Shown one piece after another: positions 1 through 12,935 of a DNA stretch of 64,000 nucleotides (position 1 is its first letter; the number at the start of each line of letters is the position of its first letter). The position numbers and the translations under genes are program-made. The notes beneath the pieces are model-generated. The model saw only the letters and a program-made list of their open reading frames with translations, had not been told where the DNA came from and searched no databases. Source of the DNA: Tetrahymena elliotti 4EA (lineage: Eukaryota > Ciliophora > Oligohymenophorea > Hymenostomatida > Tetrahymenidae); the NCBI GenBank assembly GCA_000231825.2, contig JH720356.1:449120-513119 (forward strand), in the 5' to 3' direction.

Positions 1-558
1 TTAATTATTTTGATTTTATGACTGATTCTAATCTTCAGATTGCTATTGGTTATTTTAACCATTGCTTTGGATTTATTAATTTTCTAAATTATTTTCTTAA
101 CCTTAGCTGGTTTAGTTATTTTCATATTCTTTATTTATTTCACTAGAGGCTCCTTCACTTTAAGTAGGCAAATTTGAATCATTGTTATTGTTTGTGTTAT
201 CATTATTTGTATAAGCATTCTATTCTTAAGATGCACTCAAATTTTATTATTGATTGCTTTCGTTAATTTGATTTTCTGAAGAATTTTAGTTGATTTCATT
301 CTGTTGCTAATTTTACTCATTTCCATTTTACAAATTTCTTCCTTAATCATTTGAATTTTGAGAGTCATTATCATTTTATTAATTACTGTCCTGAATATCT
401 TAATTGTTATTGTTGCTTTCACCTTATGATGTGTCCAATTATTCTTATTGTTCTTGCTCTTGGCTTGATATTTAAGATTACAATTGATTTACTTTGATGG
501 CTTAAAGCGAGCTGAGTAGTAAAAGTAATACTAGACTTATGAAAAAATTTTTTTGCAT
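1..558 (-). CDS. Secreted Q/N-rich protein, N-terminal part (runs off left edge)
   Basis: The start ATG is at 556-558. The first 20 or so residues are MQKNFF followed by a leucine-rich hydrophobic run ending SSLQA, a typical signal peptide with a cleavage site after the Ala. The mature part is almost entirely Gln, Asn, Ser, Glu and Asp (for example ESNNNNQD and NQNNQ), with no Cys and no recognisable fold. It is open for 186 codons without TGA while TAA/TAG occur very often, so ciliate decoding is required. The C-terminus lies outside the window. The protein probably enters the secretory pathway; its function is not recognised. Such composition suits a disordered surface or granule-matrix protein, but that is inference. 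Confidence 0.75.
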
Positions 559-1421
559 ATTATTTGATAAAGGTTTTTGTTTTTGTTTTTTGGGATAAGT
601 TTGATGCTAAAAAGAAAAATAGCTGAAAGAAAAAAGAAAGAAAAGAGGAATCTATATTAATTAAATGAAAAACGTATAGTGAGGGAGTAGTTTTTTAATT
701 TTAGATTTTTTACCAATCAAATTAAGAAAAAAAAGATTATAAAAATTTTGAAAAGCTTGTTTCTCTATATATTTAGCTAAAAATGATAAAAACCTTTTTT
801 TAAATTTTGAAAATCTAAAATACTATTTGAAGTAATTAAATAGCAATTCTTTGCTTGATTCAACATTTTTTAAATAATTTTTTTATCAACATTTTGTTCA
901 AAGAAATATTAAAAAAAGTAAAAGTTCTAGCTTCTTCATATTTTATGCTTAAGTCTAGATATTTATTTTTTGGTTTATTTAAAAATTGATTATTATGAAA
1001 TATTATGACGAAAATAACAAAAATCTTGCTTGTAACTTTAGCACAGTTTTCAAAATTATGTTAAATCTTACTCCTAAAATTGAATAAAATAATTTTATTT
1101 GTACATAAAACCAATAAAAAAAGGAATTTTATTCTTACTAATGAATAGAAATGGAATAATCTTTGATAATGGCAATTTATTACAAATATTTTATAATAGA
1201 ACAAAAAAGTTTCTATTAGAAAAATAGAATTAGAAAGATATTTGATAATGAATCTTGATATTAAAATTTTAGTAATACAAATAACTTTACAATTTTTCTG
1301 AAATAATATTGCCCAAATAATTATTATATAAGTTATAATTGATTTTTAAGTAAGCTAAACTTATAAAAGAAATATAATTTATACAAAAGAATTATTTAAA
1401 ATATACTAATAATTTATTATC
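559..1421. other. Intergenic spacer
   Basis: AT-rich spacer between the 5' end of the Q/N-rich gene and the 3' end of the mitochondrial carrier. I see no ORF with protein-like composition, no RNA gene and no clear promoter motif. Confidence 0.6.
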
Positions 1422-3281
1422 TCAAAATTTAATAAGTCTAGGGAGAGCATAGGCTTTATATTACTCATAAGCCATAAAGAAGAATACATTCCAGGGTCCA
1501 ATTCTTAAGAAATAACTTAGGAATCCTTTGTAAAAAGCACCAAAACCTTCTGTTTTTAAAATATTTAAACCACATTATGTAGCAGATTTATAAGCTAATG
1601 CTCCTTCTGTTGATACTTGATTCATAAATCTGGTTTTAATTACATCAACAGGACTGCTGCATACTGCGCCCATAAAACCTAAATTTAGATTTTATTTTGT
1701 AATAATGATTTAATATCAAGAGTAATTATTGATGTTTTAAATGATGGTAAATGTTTAAGAATGATGAAGATATAAATATAAAAGATTTTTTATTTAACCA
1801 AATTAGAATTTAAAATATTTAATCAAATAAAATATCAAATTTCAAATTCATTCATCTGATTATTGCTGAAAGCAATTACAGCGTCATCTTTAATTAATCT
1901 AAAGATATTGGTTTCTTTTTGGTAAAGCGGAGGGAGGGGTTAGGCTTCCAAATAACTATTAGAAACAAATTTTTTCAACTCAATCCAACAAAATTTGTGA
2001 AAATTTTATAATTTTTATAAAGCTCCTTAACTTTTAAAAAAGTTAATTGTTACGTCGATTATCTCAAAAAAACAAACAATCATTAGATATAATGCGCGAT
2101 ATTTTAATTATAGTGAACAATTAAAAATTTTAAATTGGTTAAGTAGAAAATACATATTCATGTGAACCTTCTTTATCACAATAAAAAAAACAACCAAATC
2201 TTTTAGCAAGATTTAACAATTCGCAAGATTGATTTTTCATTTTTTTATTAAGATGATAGATAACTTGCAGTTTTAAAATACGCCTTATGTTGGCACTGCT
2301 TTCATATTTAATCCATGTGTGATGTTTTTAAATAATAATTTGGAAATTAAATTGTTTTAAAATGAATATGGTGGTAGAAATGAGTTATTTATTACCTGCA
2401 GCTGTTGAGCCTAAGAAGTGGGTCAAAAGGGAGTCACCTCTAAATTAGCACGAATTAACTAAAAATCCTTTTGCTTGGTCGTAGCTTGCTAATTCTGCAG
2501 CGTTAACTACTATAGCTCTAGTGATATTGACATTGAGTCCTTTTAAGAAACCTTTATAACCATCAGCTTAGAAAGTCTTTTATGCACAATCTATAAGTCC
2601 CTTATACTTTAAGCCTTTTTATTTAAGTTTGATTTGAATATGAAGAAAAGATAAAATATTTTTTTATGAAGATTTTCTTGAGATAATATTATATTTGACA
2701 TCTTTTGAAGCAATTGAAAGATAGGTTTTGTACTGTTATTGTAGGAGTTATCAGAAAGTAGTAGTAATAATAAAAAAGAAAGAATTTTAAAGTTGAGAAA
2801 TGGAAAGAATCAAATGAAATTAAAGATTAATACCTTGCATATCATTAATAAGACGGATTTTAAATACATCTCCAGGAGTACCAACAAGACAGCCAACAGC
2901 TCCAGCAAAACCACCTGCCGCTAACTTTGTAAAAAAGGAGGGATCAGAAGAGAAGTAAGTTCTCTTGATGTGTTCGTAAACCCACATTCTTACAGTTGAG
3001 TAAGTAATTTATCTAAAGAGTGCTGCAGAGAGACCTTTGTAAAAACCTGTAAAGCCTGAAGTATGTATTGTTTTCTTGATGCAATCTCCAAATCCTGAAT
3101 ATGTAGGCATACCTTGCTTACCATTCATTTGCATACGTGTCTTGATATTATCAAATGCAAAAGTGAGAGTTTCAGCAGTTGAAGCAGCTAAACCTCCAAG
3201 AAATCCTAGAAGAGGCAAAGGAGAAGCTTGTATATAATCTTAAATTGAAGGGGTTTTCTATTAAACTGATTAGGATGTCAT
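1422..3281 (-). CDS. Mitochondrial carrier protein (SLC25 family, dicarboxylate/oxoglutarate/UCP-like), three exons
   Basis: Exons are 3281-2834, 2614-2396 and 1678-1422 (introns 219 and 717 bp), 307 aa ending in TGA, the usual length for the family. Three tandem carrier repeats are visible with their signature sites: FDNIKTRMQ in repeat 1, GDVFKIRL in repeat 2 and SPVDVIKTRFMN in repeat 3, plus the closing PWNVFFFMAYEQYK. Repeat 2-3 stretches such as VNAAELASYDQAK and DSLLTHFLGS resemble the dicarboxylate, oxoglutarate and uncoupling-protein branch of SLC25. The signature proline of repeat 1 is replaced (FDNIKTR instead of PxDxxK). It should sit in the inner mitochondrial membrane with six transmembrane helices and exchange small anions; the exact substrate cannot be set from sequence alone. 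Both splice junctions restore Gly codons in conserved positions, which supports the model. Confidence 0.93.
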
Positions 3282-4265
3282 CTTTTTGTTTTTATGCTAA
3301 CTTTATACTATACTTTTAAGCTTTGCTGGTTCTTTTAAAATAATAAATAACTTTACTTTAATATGTTATGCTTCTCTTTTAACTCTTAAGATATTCTTAA
3401 AAGGCTGCTTTAAAATTGTGAGATCAATAATTCTAGATTTTTTTATTGCATATGAATTAAGCTTCTATACCTATAAAACATATCAATATTATGTTATTTG
3501 ATGAATATGTTTAGTATTTTGTTATAATTCTGGATAATTAACTATCAAAATATTACTAAAATAACTGACTTTTATTAACAACATAATTTAAAATATCAAA
3601 ATTTTAACTCAAGAGTAAATTCTTAGCTAGGAGAATTTATATGCTTAATACGTATTATGCTTTTTAAAGAAAATTCCAACTAAATTACACATTATTAAAA
3701 TTTAATTCCATGTTTTATTTTTCTAATCATAATTTTGATACCCCAATTTATTTTTTGCTTCTTTTAATTTTAGTTGGACACAGTATACATCATTAAAATA
3801 TCTACCAAACCTATTTATTTCATTTTCTCTTTCAATAATTTCTAACATAAAACAAAATTTGTAAACTGAATAAATTTGAAAAAACAAAATGTTTAACTTA
3901 TTTAATTGAATCATTATTTAGTATAAGTTAAATAAATCGAAAAGATAGCTGCATAAATTGTGGAGGAAATTGAACCTTAATATGATTTAGTACATATTTT
4001 TAAATTTAATTCATGCTATTATTAAATTCACACAAATAAAATAAAAAACCTTATTTCTATTTTAATTTTATTATAATGAAGCAATTATTTATTTTATATA
4101 ATTTTTATTTCTGTGTCTGGCTAGGCATTTTTAATTTAAGAATGTAATTACTTCTCCTTCTACTTAATTAATTGTACAAACAATAATTTATCTAAAAATA
4201 TTAAATAAAAGAAAGAGTATAATATAGTTTTTTTTCAAATTAAATAAGAATTTGTTCAATAAGAA
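3282..4265. other. Divergent intergenic region
   Basis: Region between the start of the carrier (minus) and the start of the EF-hand gene (plus), so it should hold both promoters. Apart from the small doubtful ORF at 3609-3914, nothing recognisable is present. Confidence 0.5.
3609..3914 (-). CDS. Doubtful small ORF, 101 codons
   Basis: Starts MIQLNKLN and ends at TGA 3609-3611 after reading through several TAA/TAG codons. The middle part (LEIIERENEINRFGRYF, LKEAKNKLGY) has a mixed, protein-like composition, while both ends are mostly AT-driven residues. No homology is recognised. Because TGA is rare in this AT-rich DNA, open frames of 100 codons arise by chance, so this is only a candidate. 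Confidence 0.22.
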
Positions 4266-5274
4266 ATGCCATAAAACACTTCAATTACAACACCATCTAC
4301 AAATCCACAACATAAATAAAGTATTGCGGTTACTACATTTAAGAAAAGGTAATACTTTTTTTTGATTATGATTATTAAGCATGGTTTGTTATTAATAGGA
4401 ATTCAGGAGTTATGAATGACCCAGAAGTAATTAATGTCCTCAAAGATTTAAAGATAGAAAAGAATGAAATAGAAATCATAAGAGTATAATTTCTAAGATT
4501 TGATGATAAAAGCATTGGCTCTATTTAAATTTTTGAGGTTGATGATATACTCTCAAGTAAATAGATATTTTAAAATTTTTGTTGCTTCTACTTTAGAGCC
4601 CTTAAAACAAATTTTATAAAAAAAAGACTTCGATTTTAAATTCAGCTCAAAAGAAATAAAAAAGAGAGTTGTATAAGAATGTGAAAGGAATAAATGGAGA
4701 AGAGTTAATTTTGCCCAGACATGCCAGATCTTTCTTGCTTTATAAAAATAAGAAAAGGATGAGCAAGAATAAGAAGACTTAGAATACAGTAATTAATTAC
4801 TTCTATTATAAATTTTAAAAAGCATCTCTTTATAAATTAATAATCTTATTTTACCATAAATTTCAATTTTTTATTTTATAATTTTAAGTTGATGCATTTG
4901 TTGCCATGGGTGGAAATCCCGATAAAACAGGAGTTATAAAAAAAGAAAAGTTAATTGATGTGATTAAAAACGAGTTTGAATTAACGATTGATATAGAAGA
5001 GCTAATTGAAAAAAGTTTAGCAAATTGCGAGGACCTAAATTTTTAAGATTTTTGCCAAATGTTTGAATCAGGTGGAGAAGAAATAAAATCAAAAGTTTCA
5101 TTAATATCAGTAAGCAAAAAGAATTTTTAATCAGATAATATAACAATTAATTATTTTAATTTTTAGGAAGTGTCAGAAAGAAGACAAACAAGTACCAACC
5201 TTACCTAAACTAACTTCAATGTAAGATATAAAGATTTCATAAAATGGGATTAAAAGATGGAAGATAGATTTTGA
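4266..5274 (+). CDS. EF-hand (calmodulin-like) protein, possibly axonemal, five exons
   Basis: Exons 4266-4348, 4399-4556, 4597-4788, 4889-5109 and 5167-5274; introns of 40-100 bp, all GT..AG; 253 aa. The N-terminus is a Ser/Thr-rich tail followed by VINVLKDLKIEKNEIEIIR. The C-terminal half carries an EF-hand-like helix-loop-helix: DAFVAMGGNPDKTG, then KLIDVIKNEFELTIDIEEL and a second motif LNFQDFCQMFE. The loop GGNPDKTG is non-canonical and may not bind calcium well. This pattern is known from calmodulin-like proteins of ciliary complexes such as EFCAB2/DRC8; that link is my inference. The first 50-bp intron was included because it extends the frame upstream to a good ATG with Thr/Ser/Pro-rich coding sequence; a start at 4412 is the alternative. 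Confidence 0.82.
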
Positions 5275-8200
5275 AAAAAATAAAAATACTTTACCTTTCA
5301 GCTAAATTACAAACAAAAACTTTTTTACTTTCTATTTATTTTAATTATTGAAAATTGGTTATTACTACATAATTTCTATAAGTATTTGCATAAAAATTTT
5401 TTTATTAAAAGAAATATCATTTAATTTTTACATTTATTATTTCTCTAATCATCGATGTCTTCTTAAAAATTTTAGATTTATGCTTTAAATTCATCTTGAA
5501 ATATTATAAATTTTAAGATAAGAAATGATAAAAACTACTTTAACTAAAATCATAATTTTGATTGTTTCAAGGTGAAAATTGGAAAAAATTAATATAAATT
5601 TCTTTTTTTTTATCTTTATCTTGATCAAAAAGTTAAAGCAAACAATTAAATAAATAAATGAGATGACTTTAAAGTGTGATATTTGTTTGGTTGTTTTTCA
5701 TGAAAACTTAAAAATAGATTTTATTTTTTTGATTCAAAGTAACATAATAAAATAAACCTATCACTTTTATTGCTAAAATTTGTTTTTAGAATAAAATGTA
5801 TCAAATAAATGTATTAGCACTATAAATTAAAAATTCTTTAATGCACTCTTACCATTTGTATTGAGCAGGATAATAAAAATAATAAATTTCTAGATCCAAT
5901 GATTTAGGTTAACAACATTAAGTTATAGTATTAAATTTTTATATTAACTAAAGTTTTGTAAATGATTATCTTAATATTTAATTATACTCATATTAATTTA
6001 TCTATCAATTTTATCTTCAAGATTAAATATTAATACATATTACAATAAACTAAAAACTTCCTTTAAATAAAAAACCAAATGTAACTAATGTATCTAATTT
6101 AAAATCTATCTTTTAGCTTACTTTTTCTTAGTGATTGAAAACAATAAAGAAAATAAATAAAGAAGTCCAAATTTTAAAATTCAAATAGATTTTATTCTTC
6201 ATAAAAAATGGTTTAAAATATATTATTGGATGTATTCATCTTTTTTATTTAAGTTAGATTCACTCAATAGCACACAAAAGCTAAAACTTTTTAATTGTCT
6301 GTTTTTAATATTTATTGTTTAGAGAAAATACAAAATCTTTGTGAATAATTAAGATATTTTTCCTTTAAAATGAGTTGTGTAAAATTTTTCTAAGAAAATT
6401 CAATTCGTTTCAGTAGAAATAATTTTTATTAGTTGTCTTTAGGAGATAACATTGTACTAGGATTCAAATAAATCTACTCTATTGTCTCTTTACATGAATA
6501 AATAAAATCCCAAACAGGTAAAGAAAGACCCACTAAGACATAATAAGAAATTTTTTTTAGAAAGATATTCTAAAACAAAGAATTAGATGTTAGTATTCTG
6601 AAAACCATAAAATTAAATCATCTGTAATAACACATATTTCTGAGTACCTGTGTTTTAAGTTTCTATTCTAATTAATTGACTCAATCACATGGTGTAAAAT
6701 TTATCCTAAATTAAATAAAACCCTTACAGAAAATTTTTTTAGAAGGATCTGAACTATAACTAAGAAATCAAGTATCTTTATTCATTCAGTATTTCTTATA
6801 TTTTATATACTAATTTTATTTTGAATATATTTCGATTGTAAAAGTGTAATTATTTTCAATTTTTTTTCTTTTTTCTTAAATATTTTTTCATTGAAGCTTT
6901 CATAAAATTTATAATTAAAAGTTGTTTACCATTAAAAAATTAATTTTTTTTATTGTTAAAAGGAAATAGATAATTTTTATTTACCTAATAATTTAATTGC
7001 ACAATCCTTTTTAGCTCCTTACTACATGCATATCAATTATTTTAGTCTAATGTTTAAAGAATAAAAAATGGCATTATTATTTTAAGATAGAATTAACGAA
7101 TCAAAAGATATTTATGTCACATGGTTTACATTTGAAAATATAATTTTCCTTTAAATTGGAATAATCTGTTTTGGAAGGCTATCATCAATTTGGTGAAATA
7201 GCTCTAACAAAAAAAAGATTTATTAACACTTCATTAAATTTAGGGATAGCGTAAATTTAATTAGAAATATTTTAGGTTGCAAAGTTAAAAATTTAATAAA
7301 TGTACTAATTAATTTATTATTAATTGTAACAAATCATTTCTTTAAAAGATCTATGTAATTGAGCAAAAAATAATTAACTAAGAATTTTACATAAGAAACT
7401 TGTAACCTATTTTTCTTTGGGGTAAAAATTTTCAAAAACTATTAATTTTATTTTGTTACTCAAAAAGATATGTAAATTGCCAAAATGCTAACTAAGAAAA
7501 GTGAAGAAAGAAGTTTCATGTTATAGATTTTTTTATAATTTAGATTTAGAAAAAAAATTTCATGAAACAATATTTTTTTCAAACCTAATACCAATAGGAC
7601 TTACAATTCTTTGATATTACAACTCATTTAATTCCAAATCATTGTATTTTAATTTACTTTCAGAGAGGTGGCTTTAGTCAACAAAAATAAATGATGTTGA
7701 TTTGTGAATATTTTTAACTTAAAAATAACTTTTGAGATTAATTAACAAAACAACATACCTACCTACCCCAATTTCTTATGAATACTTAATTATTTATCTT
7801 TCTATGATGATAGTTATAATTCTTATATTAAATAAAACTAAATACTTTCTTATTATTGTGAACAAGGGTCAGTCCCTTTATTTAAAAATTTCTCAGAACC
7901 ATTCATGATACTCTGTATCCTTAATATCAACAAAGAAAAAAAAATCCCGCCTTTTCTAAATTTTAATTACTGCCATTTTCTTTTTAGCATTTTCTATTTC
8001 AAAATTTCATTGAGATATCAATCATCATTAAACATTTTTTAATTTATAAGTAAAGAAATGTTGATGGCATTAAAATTCTTCCATTAAATATTTGGTAATA
8101 CCTGGCAAGATATTTTTTTAAAAATTTTCTATTTGATAGACAATATATTTGCAAACGTTAGCAATGAATCTGTATTTAGTAAAGAGGTGTTGTTTTGTAA

Positions 8201-9478
8201 TAACTAAAATGCTCTTCTACCTCTCAATTTTTACTATCGAAAAAAAAATAGTCCACTTTACTGAATTAGATGCTCCAAAATTGAGAATGTTAAAAAGAAA
8301 ACTAGAATGAAAAGTGATCGAATTGAGGTTTATAAATAGAGCTATTGGTATAAAAAATACAGGGTTTTTAAATAACACTGTTTAGATACAAAAGAATTTA
8401 AGTCTGTTAATATTTTGAAATGGCGTATTAGAATTGTTTTTATTCAGCCCCCCACCAAAGAAACCATTCAGAATATCTATTTCTACAGCTCTTTCTTTTT
8501 TGTATTACAAAATAGGTTTGTAGGCTCTTGAATGAAGAAGATTTTATGAAATAATTAACTTTGTGGTTGTTTTTAGATCCTGATTCAAACTCTAAGTATA
8601 TTAAATCTTATTATGAATTTTTACATTGAAAATATGGTGAATTCTAGTTTTATTATTAAATAAAAAACAAGTAGAGGGGGGGAGAAAGATTATTCTGAAT
8701 GCAAGAAAGCAGATTTTGTTAATTAAATTTTCAAATCTAACAAAATTTAACAATAAAGGCGTAAGAGGATAAATTTTTTTCCCTAAAATTAATTGAATAT
8801 TTTACTTTACACATTTTAAATGCATTAATATCTTTTATTGTAAATAGTTTTTATTATACATCTATTAGTAAAGCATCATTTGTAATTGCAAACTAAGCTT
8901 AATATCTTTTATCATCTGGTATTTTGTGTCTATTTATTTTTAATACATTGTTTCCTTTTTTCAACACTAAAATTAGAAATCTCTCATTTTAAATTAAAGT
9001 TACATTTGTTAAAAAATTTGATAAAACAGTAAATAAACACACATATTTGTGTGAATAAAAAAGAATTAGAATAAAATGTGTTTCAAGATTTAAAAAAATC
9101 AATGGTCTTGAACTTATCTAAATAAAAAATTTAAAGGTTTTCTTATGCTCAAAGTCTGGCAAAATAGCTCAAAAAATTGTGCTAATGAATCGTTTAGTAT
9201 AAGAATAAGATGATTTTCAGAATAAAGCAAATTAATATTACATTATTCAACATAGGTAAAGCTAAATACCTCTTAAAGGTTAAAAATATTTAAAGCAAAA
9301 TATCTTATAAATGGATATCTCCCTACTAAAAAATATCTGTAAAAAAGTTTTTATTGAGGGAGCTAAAATAAATTAGATTAATTTGTATTTAGAACTAACT
9401 TGCATTCTGTTACTTATTGCCTAGATTTTTTCTTTAAACTGAAAATTTTTACTTATAATTTATAAGATTTTACAGAAT

Positions 9479-9543
9479 AATTAGAGATAGATCGATTATC
9501 GATTGATTGTCTTACTTTATTTTTACACAATCTATCTCTAATT
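9479..9543. repeat. 14-bp perfect inverted repeat (hairpin), 37-base loop
   Basis: Left arm 9479-9492 (AATTAGAGATAGAT) and right arm 9530-9543 are exact reverse complements. The arms are less AT-rich than the surroundings. It could form a stem-loop in DNA or RNA; no gene uses it as an obvious terminator. Confidence 0.7.
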
Positions 9544-9728
9544 TCTTTATTTAGTTTCAAATTAATTTGCGTATTAACTTCTTAATTAAATAAAATAAAA
9601 ACCACAAAGCTAACTAAATTTATAGTTTTTGCAAAACAACAATCTAAAATTTTTGTTAACACCTGTGATAACCTTTCACACTTTAAAGAAAACTTTCTTT
9701 AACAAAATATAAAATAATCTTGCTGAAA

Positions 9729-10004
9729 ATGCTGAGCTTAAAGTCTCTTCATCCAAGTATCAACAATTTAAGGAACCATAAAATAGAAACATGGTTTATA
9801 AATTAAAACTATCTCTTTACTAATAATTTTAAACAAAATTTTTAATTTTTTACTGATCCGATTTAAGAGAAAACCTTTAAGAAACTGAAAGACTTAAATA
9901 AATTTAAACTAACTAATTTTAATTCAGCCACTACTAGCATTCAAGCTCCATAGTTTTGCAGTTAACTTATAAATTACAAAAAAGATAAAATTAGCAAAAT
10001 ATGA
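9729..10004 (+). CDS. Doubtful small ORF, 91 aa
   Basis: Opens MLSLKSLHPSINNL and ends with TGA after DKISKI. Composition is mixed (KTFKKLKDLNKFKL, NSATTSIQAP) and less homopolymeric than its surroundings, which is why I list it. No family is recognised and no neighbouring exon is obvious. Confidence 0.28.
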
Positions 10005-11181
10005 ATGTTTAGTAAGTGGGAGAAGTGTAAATTACCATACTCATATATTAATTTAAAATCATACTAGCCAACTAAAATGATTACGCAAAAAACCTTACAG
10101 AAATTAATATAACAAACTATTAAGAAATTTTAGTAATAAATCTTAACATGTATTTTGATATGTGATTTCACCGAATATTATTAGTTATTTATCTCAAATA
10201 CCTCATCTGTTTCTATGTATCAATTAATTTTGAATTGTCTCATATAAAATTTCAATTAAAATACTCTTTTTTCATGTATCATATTTTATTGAGAGAGATA
10301 CTATTTAGGTATTATTAGAATAACATTTTATTTGCTTATTTCTATCCAATACATTTTTATTTGCATTAGATAGTAAGCTTTATTTTCAAGAAGAAAAAAA
10401 ATTAAAATCTTAAAGTTTTAACAAATTCACTCTTTTATCTTTTTTTTTGAATAATTATATGTCAATTATATTACCATAAAATATACATTAATTTAACTTT
10501 CATTAAAACTGCTTCTAAATTATAAATTACTGTACTCTAAGTTGAAATGGTTCTAGAAGCGTCAGAGACTGTATTTGTTATATCAATAAATTAAATCTGA
10601 TATAGTAACTATGTTTTTGAGCATAGGATATCAAACAATTTGGAAAATTAAACATTTTTCCTTCATTTATCTTTCTCTAAAACAGTCCTAGAATAAACTA
10701 ATAGATATAAATATTTCCCGTGTTTAAAGGGAGATATTTTTTATAGCGTTTAAGATAAGAAATGATCTTTCCACCTTTCTATCAACAAATAAGCAGATAG
10801 TATATGATTAATTTTAATCATTGACTTTTCTCTAAAGAAGCCTTACATTTGTGATAAGTACTTTTATGCGTATTGATTGCATGGAACAACACAAAAAAAA
10901 TAAGGCAAGCCCATAAGTGCCTCAAAAATAATAGCGCAAATATAAATAACGGCTGATTTTTCGAATCTATTTGTAAAAAATTTATCATCATCATAATAAA
11001 AAAGGCTTATTTAAACCATTTGATTTGATTTAAAAATATTTTTATTAAGCCTAGTTGTAACAGGTATAAAAAGTATATCTTAATATAAAATGGATGATTA
11101 ACCACAACCAAAAATAGATATTTGCAGAAAGTAGATTGTATTGTGAAGACAGCTTGGAAAATAAATGATGTAAAATAAATT

Positions 11182-11631
11182 TCATTATGAATGATGATGC
11201 AATTTCGATCTCCTACTTCTTACAATAAAAGATTTATAATACCACAGAATATTTTTCCCAAATAAGGAATATTATAATTAATTTGGATGACTATTAAGCT
11301 GATTCATCCAAATCAAGAAAAAATTGTAATTGTTATTATAATCATGTGGTGAGAAAAAGTAAAAAAATAAGAAAGGTTTTTTTATTTAGTAAAAAATTAA
11401 AATCAAAGTGATTTCTCTTTGTAATTACTGATAAGACACAAAACAGCAAGAATCAATATAGAAAGAATTTACCATTTCAGCAAAGTACATTTTTTTTATT
11501 TTTGATTTACTCAATTCAAAAATATTTCTTTTCCTTTGCTGAATAGAAATAAACAGTTCTAAATGGTAATTTATTAGGTTGAATCGATAACAGAAAAATG
11601 AGTTGATGAATTGGTCCCCCACAATAATCAA
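11182..11631 (-). CDS. Doubtful ORF, 149 aa
   Basis: Starts MIIVGDQF at 11631 and stays open for 150 codons. The first 65 residues look protein-like (ISIQQRKRNIFELSKSKIKK), the rest drifts into Phe/Tyr/Ile-rich translation typical of non-coding AT-rich DNA. No domain is recognised. It could be a remnant. Confidence 0.22.
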
Positions 11632-12935
11632 AAAAGTGGGCTAGGCAACAAATAACAATTATTATAAATAGGCATAGATAGCCTTTAAAAGTATTTGTTT
11701 ATTTTTTTTTGGAATTAATTTCAAAAACAATCAATCAATCAAACAACCAAAGAGAGATTGATTGTGTATTAAGACTACTTAATAAAATCTATTTATTAAT
11801 CACAGTTTTAAAAAGAACCCCCTAGGATCAATAAATTTTTGCTTTTTAATCAAGAGATTAATTGCTATTCTGATGGTACATAATAAAAAGGATTCTTTTT
11901 TTTTTCTGTTATGATTAGTATTCATCATATCATATTTCCATAGAAAGTGACTGAACCATTCCCAACTAATTGGGAAACTACCGACAAGTAGATTGATAAT
12001 TTAAATACCCTACTGCGCTTTTTGTGAAAAAATTCATATTTTTATTTAATTCATGCTTTTTTTCTCTTTATTAGCTCAATTTAGGGTTTAATAATTTCAA
12101 CTATGTAAATTCAGTTGTTGTGGCACTAAATTTATTTTGCTGGTCTTTCTGTTAAATTTTTATTGCTTAAGTACTCAAAAATATGTATTTGCTTTAATCA
12201 AAATTAGGCTAATACAAAAATATATTTGCTAGAACAGAGAGAGATTTAGTTGTTAGTAATGATGAAATCAAAAATTGGTTCATTTGTTTTGTATTTTAAA
12301 AAAGCATGATCTTAATTAATTGCTGAATTACAATTTTTGTGTGGTTAATATAGTAATATAAGCTCTATTTGAATACACCAGAATCTATCTAATTTACAAA
12401 TCTAGGCTTACTTAGAATATTGACTTTGGGATTCAAATAGTTCTTTTATAAATTTTACTATATTCTGATTTGATAATGTGCTGATTACATTTTAGAATGA
12501 AATATACGTCACTTTGTCTTATGAGGATTACTTATACATCATCAATAATGACTTTTGATAACGTTTGCGACATCCAAAATTAATTGGGGATAATTTATAA
12601 ATTATTGAAAATTTAGCTGCATGCTACTTTAATTGGCAACACTTTTTTTAATAGCTTTCTTAATTAAATCCTCTTTTTTATTTAGATTGTTTGGTTTTTG
12701 GTCACTTTAATGTTTTATTTATATTAAATCAATGTTATTTGATTAACACTCAAAATATAATCATAATTCCTTCCATTATCTTCGTATAAATTATCAAACT
12801 TTAACTTCAACATAAATATAAAAATTAATTAACAAAAAAAAATAAATAAAAATCAAACCCCACAAAAAAAGGTCTTAACCTTAATACTACATTCAAAAAT
12901 AAAAAAAACCTAATACTAACCTCCCTTCACTAAAA

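Larger units (their letters stand above)
5275..12935. other. Long gene-poor stretch (7.7 kb)
   Basis: Very AT-rich, with many homopolymer runs. Reading both strands with the ciliate code I find only short frames of doubtful value (9729-10004 plus, 11182-11631 minus), one perfect 14-bp inverted repeat (9479-9543), and no recognisable domain, RNA gene or transposase. This is far longer than the other spacers in the window. Confidence 0.55.

Noticed and set aside
3241..3256. GGGGTTTT-like stretch that might be a telomeric repeat
   Set aside because: It is a single occurrence inside the coding start of the mitochondrial carrier, not a repeat array.
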